A DNA stretch of 64,000 nucleotides from JALZCH01 sp036387315 (GCA_036387315.1 DASVTY010000167.1:1-64000), one strand, 5' to 3'. Positions 1 through 8,884 are shown, numbered from the stretch's first letter. A program made the numbers and translations. The notes: generated from the letters alone by a model not told the origin.

Positions 1-1841
1 ACAGGACCGTAAGTCGCAAATTGCGGGCTGTTAGCCGTAGCAGTTGCAGGCGGTGCTGTAAATCCGGTCGTTCCCATCGAACCGAAAACGCTAAAGCGGA
101 ACAGCGTTCCAAGCGGAATACCGGGTCCGGCAATCTTACAAACTTTAACGACGCCCGGATTTGAGCGGTTAAAGAAGTCTACGACTGTTTCAGCAGCAGC
201 GCTGCCTTCGATTACGCGAACAGTCGTGAAACCGCCGCCAAGCGTGGAGTTGTTACATGTTACTGTACCGACCGGTGCATTCGCCGGAGCCGGCGTAACG
301 ATGGCAGTCGGAGGAGTAATAATGCAACCGAGAACTTCGCCGCCGGCTCCCGTTGCCGGGTTGGCGCCAACTTCTCTGTCAAAAGTCGGACGAGTCGTGA
401 CGCTTTCCAGGTAGAAGCCCGGTCGAGGTAATTCAGAAACTCTAACCGTTGATTCTCTCGGAGTCGTGGTCGTCGGCGGAGAACTGTTGGTTGTAACGGC
501 AATCGGTCCGCTGCACTGTCCGACTGCAACCGGGAATACCTGATAGGTGCGGGTTACTGCCGGGCTGCTGCCGGGAGCATTAATACTATTCAGCGAATAA
601 ACGCCTTCAACCGTAAATTCAAACGTACCGGTGACATTAATGTCACCGGCTGGATTAAAGGTTTGTGCCGCAAAACCGGCGAACGCCGATGTGGTGGTCG
701 GTCCGGTAGCGGAGTGTTTACAAATTTCAACGAAACCTGTAATCGCAAAGACGTTCGTGAATCTAAGTACCAATGGGGTTGTTTCATTACCTGCAATGAC
801 ATTGATTGCAGCCGTACGGGTGCCAAGGTTAACAACACCGAGGCTCGAAGCACCTGCCGGTGACGGCGGCGGCGGGTTAAGCTGTTCGACGTTAATCAAC
901 TGGAAGTTGAAAAACATCGCTTGCGCTTGTCCCGGAAGACGAGCTAAAGGTTCTTCCATGATTGTTTGCGGACCTGCCGTTACATCAAACGGAGCCGAAC
1001 AGCCCGTGCTGGTCGTAGCACCCGCAGGTGTCGGAGGAACGAAAACTTCAATTACTCCAGCCGGACCACCCGAAACCGTAAAACGATAGAAGCGATTTGA
1101 AATGTCGGTGCCGCCAGCAGTGGAGGTTGTTTTACAAATCTGAACGGTTCCGGTATCGCCGCCCAAGTTGCTTTGAACCGAACCGTTGACTTTGCCGTCA
1201 ACCGACATCAATCTGCCTTTGACTGTTGAAGCATCATTAACATCAACGTCGTTTGCGGCAATAAGATTTCCCGCAAAATCAACGTCTTCTCCAATACGTA
1301 TCGAATCTTCGGCGACAAAGAAAACGTTAGCGGCTTGAGCGCCGTTTTCCAGAGAAATGCCTGAACCGCTGTTCACACTGAAATTTCCCCGAACCAAAAA
1401 GACGAATTTCGAGGTCGAATCGTTTTCTCCGTCAAGAGTCATTTGACCGGCTAGTTCGGCAGAATCAAAGCAATATACGCCCGAAGCAAAGCTCTTGCCG
1501 CTCATTTGCGCGCCGTCTATTTTCGTGCACGGAAGCTGGCTGATGGCTGAAAACGTATCGGACAATTCTTTTTTGGTTCGAGCGCTCACCTCATCAGATT
1601 TAGCGGCTAAAGTTTGATAACCGGCAGCCGACTTGAAATTTAATGCATAAGCGAGCATCTCGGGAGTAGCTTGCTCATCACCGGGGTTTTGGGTAACTTT
1701 TTCCTGGGCTGCTTTGCTCGAGCCGTTAAAGTTCGACGCTAATGCGAACCCTACGGCTGTTATTATTACAAGAGTGATAAACATCTTGAGATAAGCGGGT
1801 TTAGCGCTTACACGGGGTAGAAAAGTCTTTCTGAAATTCAT
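1..1841 (-). CDS. Surface/exported protein with DUF3494 ice-binding-like domain (partial, 3' end outside window)
   Basis: The minus strand is open from an ATG at 1841 to the window edge (613 codons, no stop), with a good Shine-Dalgarno (AAGGA) seven bases upstream. Residues about 20-36 are hydrophobic and look like a signal anchor. Residues about 75-220 resemble the DUF3494 'ice-binding-like' beta-solenoid, with a GVYCFDSA-type start, a FVFLVRGNFSV strand, NGAQAANVFF and a closing KGRLMSVDGKV. This fold also occurs in adhesins, so ice binding is not implied. After it come at least three larger repeats that each open with a G-x-V-x-[IV]-C-K motif (near residues 231, 365 and 565) followed by a F-x-F-x-V strand, like prealbumin-fold modules. 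Pro/Thr-rich linkers join them. The total length is unknown because the C-terminus lies beyond base 1. It is probably a secreted or cell-surface structural protein. Confidence 0.85.
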   Translation of the reverse strand, partial: MNFRKTFLPRVSAKPAYLKMFITLVIITAVGFALASNFNGSSKAAQEKVTQNPGDEQATPEMLAYALNFKSAAGYQTLAAKSDEVSARTKKELSDTFSAISQLPCTKIDGAQMSGKSFASGVYCFDSAELAGQMTLDGENDSTSKFVFLVRGNFSVNSGSGISLENGAQAANVFFVAEDSIRIGEDVDFAGNLIAANDVDVNDASTVKGRLMSVDGKVNGSVQSNLGGDTGTVQICKTTSTAGGTDISNRFYRFTVSGGPAGVIEVFVPPTPAGATTSTGCSAPFDVTAGPQTIMEEPLARLPGQAQAMFFNFQLINVEQLNPPPPSPAGASSLGVVNLGTRTAAINVIAGNETTPLVLRFTNVFAITGFVEICKHSATGPTTTSAFAGFAAQTFNPAGDINVTGTFEFTVEGVYSLNSINAPGSSPAVTRTYQVFPVAVGQCSGPIAVTTNSSPPTTTTPRESTVRVSELPRPGFYLESVTTRPTFDREVGANPATGAGGEVLGCIITPPTAIVTPAPANAPVGTVTCNNSTLGGGFTTVRVIEGSAAAETVVDFFNRSNPGVVKVCKIAGPGIPLGTLFRFSVFGSMGTTGFTAPPATATANSPQFATYGP

Positions 1842-2023
1842 AAATGTTTCCTTCTCGGTCGGCTGCAGTTGAAATGTCAGCTAAAGGGAAATCGTCTGCT
1901 GCGAAGCAGAATGGTTTAGACTGTTGACTTGATTGTGCGCTTTGCACAGCGAAAAACGCGATTCTTCGAATTTAAAAAAGTATTCTGTAAAATTAGAATG
2001 CCGGTAAATCTTTTAAAATCAAA

Positions 2024-2096
2024 TGCTCAGTACTGGACTCGAACCAGTGACCCCACGCGTGTGAAGCGTGTGCTCTACCAACTGAGCTAACTGAGC
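2024..2096 (-). tRNA. tRNA-Val (anticodon CAC)
   Basis: On the minus strand the cloverleaf folds fully: acceptor GCTCAGT/ACTGAGC with discriminator A, D-arm GCTCAGTTGGTAGAGC, anticodon stem CACGC/GCGTG around the loop TTCACAC (anticodon CAC, valine GTG codons), and T-arm ACTGG-TTCGAGT-CCAGT. The gene is 73 bases and the 3' CCA is not encoded. The acceptor strand and the D-arm share GCTCAGT, so the 5' end looks duplicated. Confidence 0.95.
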
Positions 2097-2372
2097 TAAG
2101 AACCTTTGTTTGCCAAAAATTGCAACGCATCTAATATGCCTTAAAAGCCGATTATTTAGCAAGTTTGGCAAATCCGCCGAAAAGCGATAAAAAGGCAGAG
2201 GGCAATTTATCAAATAACCGCCAAGCCAAAGCGGAAAAAACAATCGGCGCGGTAAACATTATTTGAAAAGTCGGCTTGATTGCTGATTTTTAGAGATTGG
2301 GCGAAAGCGAAGTTTGTGGAAAAAACTCAGAAATTATTCGACGGCGTTGCTCATGCCGAAATCTCCTCTCCT

Positions 2373-3320
2373 ATGACGCCTGTCAAAACTTTACGGCTTG
2401 AGCGGACGCGGTGCTGTTTGTGCGAAACGGAAGACGCCGCACCGGTCGGCGTCGGCGAAGATTTTGAATATCGCACGAGCGACGACACATTTTTGGCGAT
2501 GCAATGCCGCTCGTGCAGCTTGATTTATCTCAACCCGCGCCCCGCACCGGAAGAGTTTCAGACGATTTATCCCTCAAATTATCACGCTTTTGAGTTTTCT
2601 CCCGACCAATTCGGATTTGTTTATCGCGTTCGCCGCAGGCTCGAAGCGAGACGACTTTTAAATTGGTGCCGGGATTTGCCGGAAAACGCCCGAATTCTGG
2701 ATGTCGGATGCGGCGACGGTTTTCATCTCGGCGTTTTAAAAGAATTCGGCAAACAAAGCTGGCAGCTCGAAGGCATTGACGCCGACGAGAGAGCCGCGCG
2801 CGCGGGCGAGCAAAAAGGCTTGAAAATTCATTGCGGAATTTTGGAAACCGAGGATTTGCCCGCAAACGCTTACGACCTCGTGCTTTTGATTCAAACCGTC
2901 GAGCACGTCGCCGATCCGCCGCAGCTTTTAAAGCAAATTCACCGCGTTCTAAAACCCGGCGGAAAGCTCGTAATTATCACAGACAACACCGATTCGCCGG
3001 ACTTTCGCATTTTCAAAAGCCGTTATTGGGGCGGCTATCATTTTCCCCGCCACTGGAATTTATTCAATCAAGCCACGATGCGGAAATTAGCCGAAAAATG
3101 CGAATTTGAACCCGAAAAAATCGTCACGGTCGTCAGCCCGGTAAATTGGACTTATTCGATTCGCAATTTGCTCGACGACGCGGGCGCGCCGCATTTTGTC
3201 GTAAATTTTTTCAGCTTAAAATCTACAATCGCGCTTGGCGCTTTCACCGTTTTTGACACAACGCTTCAATTTCTCGGCAAAGGCGCGCTTCTCAACGCCC
3301 ATTTGCGAAAGCCTCTATGA
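2373..3320 (+). CDS. Class I SAM-dependent methyltransferase with N-terminal zinc-binding cysteines
   Basis: The protein begins with two CxxC pairs (CCLC and, about 30 residues later, CRSC), which suggests a zinc knuckle. It continues with a Rossmann methyltransferase core: motif I ILDVGCGDG, an acidic GIDAD loop, a VLLIQTVEHV post-motif and a LKPGGKLVI strand. This is the Methyltransf_11/23 type often found with cell-surface sugar or lipid modification genes; the substrate cannot be named. I chose the ATG at 2373 because the cysteine motif then sits close to the N-terminus. The frame is open back to a TTG at 2280. The stop overlaps the next gene's start by four bases (ATGA), so the two are almost certainly co-translated. 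Confidence 0.85.
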   Translation: MTPVKTLRLERTRCCLCETEDAAPVGVGEDFEYRTSDDTFLAMQCRSCSLIYLNPRPAPEEFQTIYPSNYHAFEFSPDQFGFVYRVRRRLEARRLLNWCRDLPENARILDVGCGDGFHLGVLKEFGKQSWQLEGIDADERAARAGEQKGLKIHCGILETEDLPANAYDLVLLIQTVEHVADPPQLLKQIHRVLKPGGKLVIITDNTDSPDFRIFKSRYWGGYHFPRHWNLFNQATMRKLAEKCEFEPEKIVTVVSPVNWTYSIRNLLDDAGAPHFVVNFFSLKSTIALGAFTVFDTTLQFLGKGALLNAHLRKPL

Positions 3321-4711
3321 AACAAAATCTAAAAAAACCGGTCGTCATCATCGGCGGCGGAATCGCCGGACTCACTGCGGCAAACTTTCTGCGCCGCCAA
3401 AACGTTCCCGTCCGTCTTTTTGAAGCCGGAAAACAGCTTGCCGGACTCGCACAGAGCTTTCACGACACGGACGGTTTTACCTACGATTTCGGCGCGCATT
3501 TTCTGACAAACCGTCTTGCCGCCGCCGTCGGAATCGGCGCGAATTGCCGGGACGTTCCGCGTTATGGCGAAACCGTCTGGCTCGCAGGCAAAAATTACGG
3601 TTATCCGTTCGGTCTTTTGCGCGTTCCGCGTTTTGCCGCAAGCGGCGCGGCGACGCAGCTTAAAAGTTTTGTTTCAAAAGACGAAGCCGTTTCAGCCGAA
3701 GAATGGTTCAGAGCGAAATACGGTCGCGCTCTGGCAGACGAAGTTGCAGTTCCTCTGACCGAAGCGTGGTCTGGCGCGAGCGGCGCGGATTTGTCGCGCT
3801 CAGTCGGCGACAGCATTCCGGGCAGCATTGCCAAAACTTTGTTTTTAAAAGTCGCCGGAAAATTAACCGGGCGCGCCGTCGCCTGCGGCTACAGCCGCGA
3901 AATGCCAGAAAAACCGAGTGTCTGGCACGTTTATCCCGAAAACGGAATTTCCACGCTGTGTCAAAAATTGGCGGAAAATCTGGAAGACGCGATTGAGCTT
4001 GAAACGCCGGTCGAAGCGATTTACGTCGAAAACGAGCGCGCGGTCGGCGTTCGCGCCGGCGGGCGCGACATCGAAGCCTCGGCTGTCGTCAGCACCGCGC
4101 CGGTTCACGTTTTGCCGAAATTAATCAAAGGCTCGCAAAAATTAAATTATCTTCACAGATTTCGCTATCGCCCGATGGTTTTCGTCAATATGCGTTTTGA
4201 AGGGCGCGGCTTGCTCTCGGATGTCGTCGTCTGGACGCCGGAAAATCGTTTTCCGTTTTTCCGCCTGACCGAAACCCCGCTCTCGATGCCGTGGCTCGCG
4301 CCCGAAGGCAAAACCTTGATAACGGTTGACATCGGCTGCGAAAAGGGCGATGAAATCTGGCAAATGGAAGATGAAAAATTGGGCGAGTTGTGTCTGGAAA
4401 ATCTGACGCCGATTATCAAAGACGCCAAAGAGCGTTATCGCGGCTGCCGTGTTTTGCGAACGCCGCTCGCTTACCCGATTTTCCTGCGCGAATACGAAGC
4501 CGACCGAAAGCGTTTCGAGCAGGGAACCGGAATCGAAAATCTTTACAGCGTCGGGCGCAACGGCGAGTTTTCGCATATTTTTATGGAAGACGTTTATTGG
4601 CGCACGCTGGGCAAAATGCGCGAATTAATGGGAAATTTAAGTCGTCAAAGCGATGACAAATTTGAACCCGCTGAATCGGCGCTTGTTATAGAAAACGCGG
4701 TAAGCGTTTAA
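3317..4711 (+). CDS. FAD-dependent amine oxidase / protoporphyrinogen-oxidase-like protein
   Basis: A 464-residue flavoprotein. The N-terminus has a dinucleotide-binding fold (VIIGGGIAGLTAANFL, then an acidic LFEAG strand at about residue 35), followed by the GLAQSF and FDFGAH-type segments typical of the NAD(P)-binding_8/amine-oxidase family. The C-terminus has a second FAD contact (GIENLYSVGRNGEF). This family includes protoporphyrinogen oxidases, UDP-galactopyranose-mutase-like enzymes and carotenoid desaturases. Translational coupling to the preceding methyltransferase (4-base overlap) suggests a shared pathway, perhaps lipid or glycan tailoring, but the substrate is inference. A strong terminator follows the stop. 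Confidence 0.85.
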   Translation: MKQNLKKPVVIIGGGIAGLTAANFLRRQNVPVRLFEAGKQLAGLAQSFHDTDGFTYDFGAHFLTNRLAAAVGIGANCRDVPRYGETVWLAGKNYGYPFGLLRVPRFAASGAATQLKSFVSKDEAVSAEEWFRAKYGRALADEVAVPLTEAWSGASGADLSRSVGDSIPGSIAKTLFLKVAGKLTGRAVACGYSREMPEKPSVWHVYPENGISTLCQKLAENLEDAIELETPVEAIYVENERAVGVRAGGRDIEASAVVSTAPVHVLPKLIKGSQKLNYLHRFRYRPMVFVNMRFEGRGLLSDVVVWTPENRFPFFRLTETPLSMPWLAPEGKTLITVDIGCEKGDEIWQMEDEKLGELCLENLTPIIKDAKERYRGCRVLRTPLAYPIFLREYEADRKRFEQGTGIENLYSVGRNGEFSHIFMEDVYWRTLGKMRELMGNLSRQSDDKFEPAESALVIENAVSV

Positions 4712-4726
4712 ATTTTCTTAAAAAAA

Positions 4727-4770
4727 ACAAGCCGCGAGTGTATCGAATAACACTTGCGGCTTGTTTTTTG
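4727..4770 (+). terminator. Intrinsic terminator, probably bidirectional
   Basis: A stem of about 14 bp (ACAAGCCGC-GAGTG against CACTTGCGGCTTGT, one G-U pair) is flanked by an A-run on the left and a T-run on the right. It lies between the convergent oxidoreductase (ends 4711) and the pilin-like gene (ends 4797), so it can serve both strands. Confidence 0.9.
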
Positions 4771-4796
4771 TTCTAAATGCCAACGCGCTTTAAAGA

Positions 4797-5267
4797 TTAG
4801 AGCGGCGGCGAAGTCGGTCCGGCTTCTCCTTCTTCGCTGAATCTAATGCTTGAGCCGTTAGAATCAACATAAAAATGTCTCGAACCGGAAGTCGGCGTTT
4901 CCGGGACGGCGCTTACCGAATAAAAATTTACTTTGCCGTTCGGACTTTTTTGAGTTTTGAGGTCGAAAATGTAGCCGTTGAAAACCGGCTTGCCGCCGCT
5001 TTCGCCCTTAAAGTTTTCGTTAAATCCGGTGTCTTTAATCAATTCGTCAAAGCTCTCGGCAAACGAGCCTCTGCGTTTTGAAGCGTACTGCACCTGACGT
5101 TCGTTGATTTGGCGAAGCGAGTCAATGGCGGCGGTTTCGTTGCCGTTTTTGACCATATAGCTCCACGCCGGAACGCCGACCGCAATCAGCAAGCCGATAA
5201 TCGCAATTACAATCATCAGCTCGATCAGCGAAAAACCGGCGATTTTTTGTTTTCTGTGGTGGTTCAT
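4797..5267 (-). CDS. Type IV pilin / type II secretion pseudopilin-like protein
   Basis: A 156-residue protein with a textbook prepilin N-terminus: a short basic leader ending in Gly, then FSLIELMIVIAIIGLLIAVGVP with the Glu at position +5. PilD-type peptidase would cut after the Gly of KIAG and methylate the Phe. The first 30 mature residues form the hydrophobic assembly helix, and a small globular domain of about 110 residues follows. It could be a major or minor pilin, or a GspG-like pseudopilin; no pilus assembly genes are nearby, so the system cannot be decided. The start ATG has a TAA codon in frame two codons upstream, and the only AGGAG lies about 20 bases away. Confidence 0.88.
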   Translation of the reverse strand: MNHHRKQKIAGFSLIELMIVIAIIGLLIAVGVPAWSYMVKNGNETAAIDSLRQINERQVQYASKRRGSFAESFDELIKDTGFNENFKGESGGKPVFNGYIFDLKTQKSPNGKVNFYSVSAVPETPTSGSRHFYVDSNGSSIRFSEEGEAGPTSPPL

Positions 5268-5472
5268 AAGATTTTAAAAATTAGCGTCTCCTTACGGTTT
5301 GTTTACACGAGAAAACCTCTCGGAAGTTTCAAGAAATTTATAACACTCCAAAACGTACGGTTTCAAATTTTTGGTACAGTAATTAATGCACCGTTTGATT
5401 AAGGAGCAAACTGTTGCACTCATAACCGCTAAGTTAGATGCAAATGATTAGGCAGCGCCCTACATACCCAAA

Positions 5473-5973
5473 TTAGATTTTACTCTTCATGTCACGACAC
5501 AGTCTATGGATTCCAAAAGCAACAAGCGCCTCACCAAGGCAAGCGAAGCCTAAAGAAGAATGGGGTATTTGGTAATTCAAAGGAATGTAATGCGAAAGCA
5601 AGAGATAGATACCATGAGCGGCAGCAAAGCCAATACTTACATGACCTTCTACATTTTGGATAACCTTACAAGCCTCTTTTCGGAAATCATGAATCTTTTC
5701 CTCGCTTACTCGAAGCTTTCCTTGCTCGACTATAGCTTGAGCTAACCTCATTCCTGCTCTAGCTTCACTTTCAATCTCTATATCTGAAGGTAGAGATTTA
5801 CCTTTTCTTTGAAGCCAATCTTTGATTGCTTGCACATATCTGCTCTCATTAGTGAGAAAGTCGTTAAATTCACGCGTGGATAAGCCCTTACGCTGTTGCT
5901 CAAATAGTTCATCGAGGTCCGAAATAAGATTACGAATTTCATCTTCTCGGAACTCGTTTTGTATATTTCTCAT
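5473..5973 (-). CDS. Hypothetical protein with C-terminal hydrophobic segments
   Basis: I do not recognise this 166-residue protein. The first 110 residues are charged and helical, with many Glu/Arg/Lys and an RNLISDLDELFEQQRKG-like segment. Residues about 112-160 contain two hydrophobic stretches separated by a short polar turn, so a membrane-associated C-terminus is possible. A good Shine-Dalgarno (GAGGAA, eight bases before the ATG) supports the start. The gene and both flanks are clearly more AT-rich than the neighbouring genes and use rarer codons such as AGA and ATA, which suggests recent acquisition. No partner gene is adjacent. Confidence 0.7.
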   Translation of the reverse strand: MRNIQNEFREDEIRNLISDLDELFEQQRKGLSTREFNDFLTNESRYVQAIKDWLQRKGKSLPSDIEIESEARAGMRLAQAIVEQGKLRVSEEKIHDFRKEACKVIQNVEGHVSIGFAAAHGIYLLLSHYIPLNYQIPHSSLGFACLGEALVAFGIHRLCRDMKSKI

Positions 5974-6286
5974 TGTTAATTTCCTCTAACTTATATTAGG
6001 ACATCTGCTTTCCGGCTGCATATAAATTGCAGTGATCTCCACTTAACTTTGTATTTACGGTCAGCATTAAAACTACTTCAACCAACGACTGTTAAACTCC
6101 TTTTACGGTTAATAAAATTACAAAAATGAAAGGAAAAAGCAAAAATCTTTGTCAAAATGGTAATGTCTCAGATTGAGTGTTTGAGCAAAAAAACAATAGC
6201 TTCCAAATTTCCTGCTGCAAGCTGATACGGCAAACGGTTAGAATAAATCGGGCATCTTTGCCTGAGAGCAATTTTTAGCCGAAACA
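5974..6286. other. Intergenic region, AT-rich, no gene seen
   Basis: This 313-base spacer lies between the divergent orphan gene and the MoxR gene and must carry both promoters. I found no convincing coding frame, RNA gene or repeat in it. Confidence 0.6.
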
Positions 6287-7297
6287 ATGAGAGATTGGAT
6301 TAAAACCATCGCGCCGAAAACCGAGGTTGCACCGGAAAAATCGAGCGCCTCAACCGATTCCGCTTTTACAAAACTCGGTTATCTGCGAGAAGCGGTCGAA
6401 ACGGTTATCAAAGGCAAATCCGAAACCGTCAAGCTCGCGGTCGTCGCGCTGCTGGCGCGCGGTCACGTTTTGATTGAAGACGTTCCGGGAGTCGGGAAAA
6501 CCACGCTCGCGCAGTCTTTGGCGCGCGCTTTGGACGCGCAGTTTCAGCGGATTCAGTTTACCGCCGATTTGCTGCCTTCGGACGTGACCGGGCGTTCGGT
6601 TTACGACAACCGCACAAGCGAGTTTTTGTGGCAGCCGGGCGCGATTTTTGCCAACGTTGTTTTGGCGGACGAAATCAACCGCGCGACGCCGAAAACGCAA
6701 TCGGCGCTGCTCGAAGCGATGGCTGAAGGTCATGTGACGACCGAAGGCGTGACGCGCGAATTGCCGCGCCCTTTTGTCGTGCTGGCGACGCAAAATCCGG
6801 TCGAACATCACGGCACTTATCCTCTCCCGGAATCGCAGCTAGACCGTTTTATGCTGCGTTTGACGATGGGCTATCCGTCGCTGCAAGAAGAAAAAACGAT
6901 TTTGCGCGACCGCGAGCAATCAGACCCGCTCGAATTCGTCCAGCCGGTTTTGTCGGTTGACGACGTTTTGGAATTGCAAACCAGAGTCGGCGAAGTGCGC
7001 GTTGACGACAGCTTGATTGATTATTTGATGCAAATCGTCGCCGCAACGCGCAGCACTGACAAACTCGAACTCGGCGTTTCACCGCGCGGAAGCCTAGCCG
7101 CGGCGCGCGCCGCGCAGGCTCTCGCGCTTGTTGAAAACCGCAATTTTTGCATCGCCGACGATTTTAAACGATTAGCCATTCCGTGTTTCGCTCACCGCGT
7201 TCTCGTAAATGCGCGTTACGCCGCTTTTAATTCCGGTCAGCAAACGGCGGAAAACGTCCTGCGCGAGATTTTAAATCAAATTTCCGTACCTGTTTGA
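6287..7297 (+). CDS. MoxR family AAA+ ATPase
   Basis: A 336-residue AAA+ chaperone-like ATPase. Walker A is VPGVGKTT (about residues 66-73), Walker B is VVLADEINRA, and sensor 1 is the ATQNPVEHHGTYPLPESQLDRF segment typical of MoxR/AAA_3 proteins. The C-terminal AAA lid carries SPRGSLAAARAAQALA. MoxR ATPases act with DUF58 and von Willebrand-type partners in protein maturation or envelope stress functions. The next gene encodes a DUF58 protein, the standard partner. The usual third member (transglutaminase/DUF4129) is absent here. Confidence 0.93.
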   Translation: MRDWIKTIAPKTEVAPEKSSASTDSAFTKLGYLREAVETVIKGKSETVKLAVVALLARGHVLIEDVPGVGKTTLAQSLARALDAQFQRIQFTADLLPSDVTGRSVYDNRTSEFLWQPGAIFANVVLADEINRATPKTQSALLEAMAEGHVTTEGVTRELPRPFVVLATQNPVEHHGTYPLPESQLDRFMLRLTMGYPSLQEEKTILRDREQSDPLEFVQPVLSVDDVLELQTRVGEVRVDDSLIDYLMQIVAATRSTDKLELGVSPRGSLAAARAAQALALVENRNFCIADDFKRLAIPCFAHRVLVNARYAAFNSGQQTAENVLREILNQISVPV

Positions 7298-7402
7298 GAG
7301 TTGAGAGTCTAGAGAGTCTGGGGAATTAAGAGTCAACTCGAATTTTTATTTGACTTAGATTCCTTTGACTCCCCAGACTCTTGACTCCCCAGACTCTCGA
7401 CT
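7296..7402. repeat. Imperfect intergenic inverted repeat built from GAGTC/GACTC units
   Basis: The left arm (about 7296-7335) has several AGAGTC/GAGTCT units and GTCTGGGG. The right arm (about 7363-7400) has two direct copies of TTGACTCCCCAGACTC. Arms pair imperfectly. The same GACTC-based motif occurs in the inverted repeat at 26024-26117. Confidence 0.75.
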
Positions 7403-7403
7403 T

Positions 7404-8720
7404 TTGAAAGAAGGCAAAATAAATTGGCGCAATGTTCGCTCGATAGTTTTCGGCTTGATGGTGGTTTTCGGCGGGCTTGGATTGGCGTTTGTTACGCTTT
7501 ACGCGCAGTATATCGGGAATCCTGATCTGGCGGGCGCGTCGGCGATTGCTTCGCTGGTTTTTGTCGTCTTGATTTTGCTGTTCGTCGTTCCGCCGCTGGC
7601 GCGCGGGGCGAGCCGCGAAGTCGCTTATTTCGATTTGCCGCTGGAGATGACGAGCGGCGGGTTGATTTTTCTGGGAATCATCGGAATTGTCGGGTTTGCG
7701 GCGTGGAACACGGGAAACAATCTGCTTTTTCTGGTGCTGTCATTTTTGCTTTCGGCTTTTGCGGTTTCGTTGATTTTGGGCAGCTCGAATTTGAAAAAGC
7801 TCGAAGCGCGAGTGCGATTTCCCGAAGCGATTTTCGCCGAAGAGCCGACCGTTTTTACCGTCGAATTGAAAAACCGGAAATGGCTTTTGTCGAGCTTTTC
7901 CGTCACCGTCACTTTGCGAGGCGCGCTGACGGACGATAAATTCGGCGGGCGCAAATTTAAATTCATCAAACCGCCAGACCGATTTGCGCCCATTTTTCGG
8001 CTGCCGTTTATCAAACGCAGAGTCGGTTATTTCATTCACGTTCCGCGACGCGGCGAAGCCGATCAGCAGACCGAGCAGCTTTTCCAGCGGCGCGGGCGTT
8101 TTATCATCCGCGATTTCGAGCTTTCGACGCTTTACCCGTTCGGATTCTGGCGGCAGCGCAAGCGTCTGCAAGTCGTCGAGACGGCGATTTACACTTTTCC
8201 GAAATTGCAGGACGTTGGCGGATTTTTGCGAAATTCGGAAAGAAGGCTCGGACAATTTACCACGAACCGGCGCGGCGCGGGACAAGACCTTTTGAGCTTG
8301 CGCGATTATCAAGCTTCGGACGATATTCGCCGGATTGACTGGAAAGCGACCGCCAGAACCGGGCAAATGACTGTGCGCGAATTTGCGAGCGACGACGACC
8401 GCCGCGTGACCGTCGTTTTGTTGATTGACGCCTCAGACGACGAAAGATTCGAGCGCGGAGTTTCCCTTGCCGCTTCTTTGATTTCTTTTTACATCGCCGA
8501 AAAAGCCGAAGTCCGTTTCTCCGCAAACGGCGAAACGACCGATTTTGGAATCGGCAGAGCGCATCTCCACGAACTGCTCAGAAAACTTTCGATTGTCGAA
8601 GAAAAAGAAAAGTCTGCGGAAACCGAGATTCCGCCATCGGAAGGCGATTTGCAAATCGTTGTTACGCCGGACGCCACGCAGGTTTATGAAGCGGATAATC
8701 GAGTGATTTTTACTTATTAA
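7404..8720 (+). CDS. DUF58 domain-containing membrane protein
   Basis: Two or three hydrophobic segments in the first 130 residues anchor the protein. The C-terminal half holds the DUF58 core, including RRGAGQDLLSLRDYQASDD, RRIDWKATARTG and a von Willebrand-like strand VVLLIDASDD. These proteins are the usual partners of MoxR ATPases. The start is uncertain. The frame is open to a TTG at 7365, but bases up to about 7400 belong to the right arm of an inverted repeat and would code a repetitive, unnatural N-terminus. A TTG at 7404 gives a sensible start (LKEGKINWRNVRS before the first membrane helix) but no Shine-Dalgarno is visible. Confidence 0.85.
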   Translation: MKEGKINWRNVRSIVFGLMVVFGGLGLAFVTLYAQYIGNPDLAGASAIASLVFVVLILLFVVPPLARGASREVAYFDLPLEMTSGGLIFLGIIGIVGFAAWNTGNNLLFLVLSFLLSAFAVSLILGSSNLKKLEARVRFPEAIFAEEPTVFTVELKNRKWLLSSFSVTVTLRGALTDDKFGGRKFKFIKPPDRFAPIFRLPFIKRRVGYFIHVPRRGEADQQTEQLFQRRGRFIIRDFELSTLYPFGFWRQRKRLQVVETAIYTFPKLQDVGGFLRNSERRLGQFTTNRRGAGQDLLSLRDYQASDDIRRIDWKATARTGQMTVREFASDDDRRVTVVLLIDASDDERFERGVSLAASLISFYIAEKAEVRFSANGETTDFGIGRAHLHELLRKLSIVEEKEKSAETEIPPSEGDLQIVVTPDATQVYEADNRVIFTY

Positions 8721-8737
8721 GAACTGGGTTAAGACAT

Positions 8738-8862
8738 TTTTCACCGCAGAGACGCAGAGACGCAGAGTTTTTTAGGGGAAGAGAGGAAGGAAAATTCTTT
8801 TCTCTTATTTTTCTTTCTTCTCTTTGTTTTTGCTCGGCGTCTCTGCGTCTCTGCGGTGAAAA
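8738..8862. repeat. Long inverted repeat of CGCAGAGA units
   Basis: Arms of 30 bp (8738-8767 and 8833-8862) match with one mismatch. Each arm is TTTTCACCG followed by tandem CAGAGACG units. The loop is 65 bases and pyrimidine-rich on one strand. It separates the convergent DUF58 and peroxidase genes, so termination is possible, although there is no simple T-run after the stem. Confidence 0.92.
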
Positions 8863-8884
8863 TAATCTTTTAAGCAAATGTCGG

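Noticed and set aside
1561..1841. Prophage or transposon edge at the left end
   Set aside because: No integrase, transposase or terminal repeats seen; the region is one continuous long protein gene.
2081..2110. Second tRNA or broken tRNA copy next to tRNA-Val because of the repeated GCTCAGTTA
   Set aside because: The repetition comes from the acceptor strand matching the D-arm; only one cloverleaf can form.
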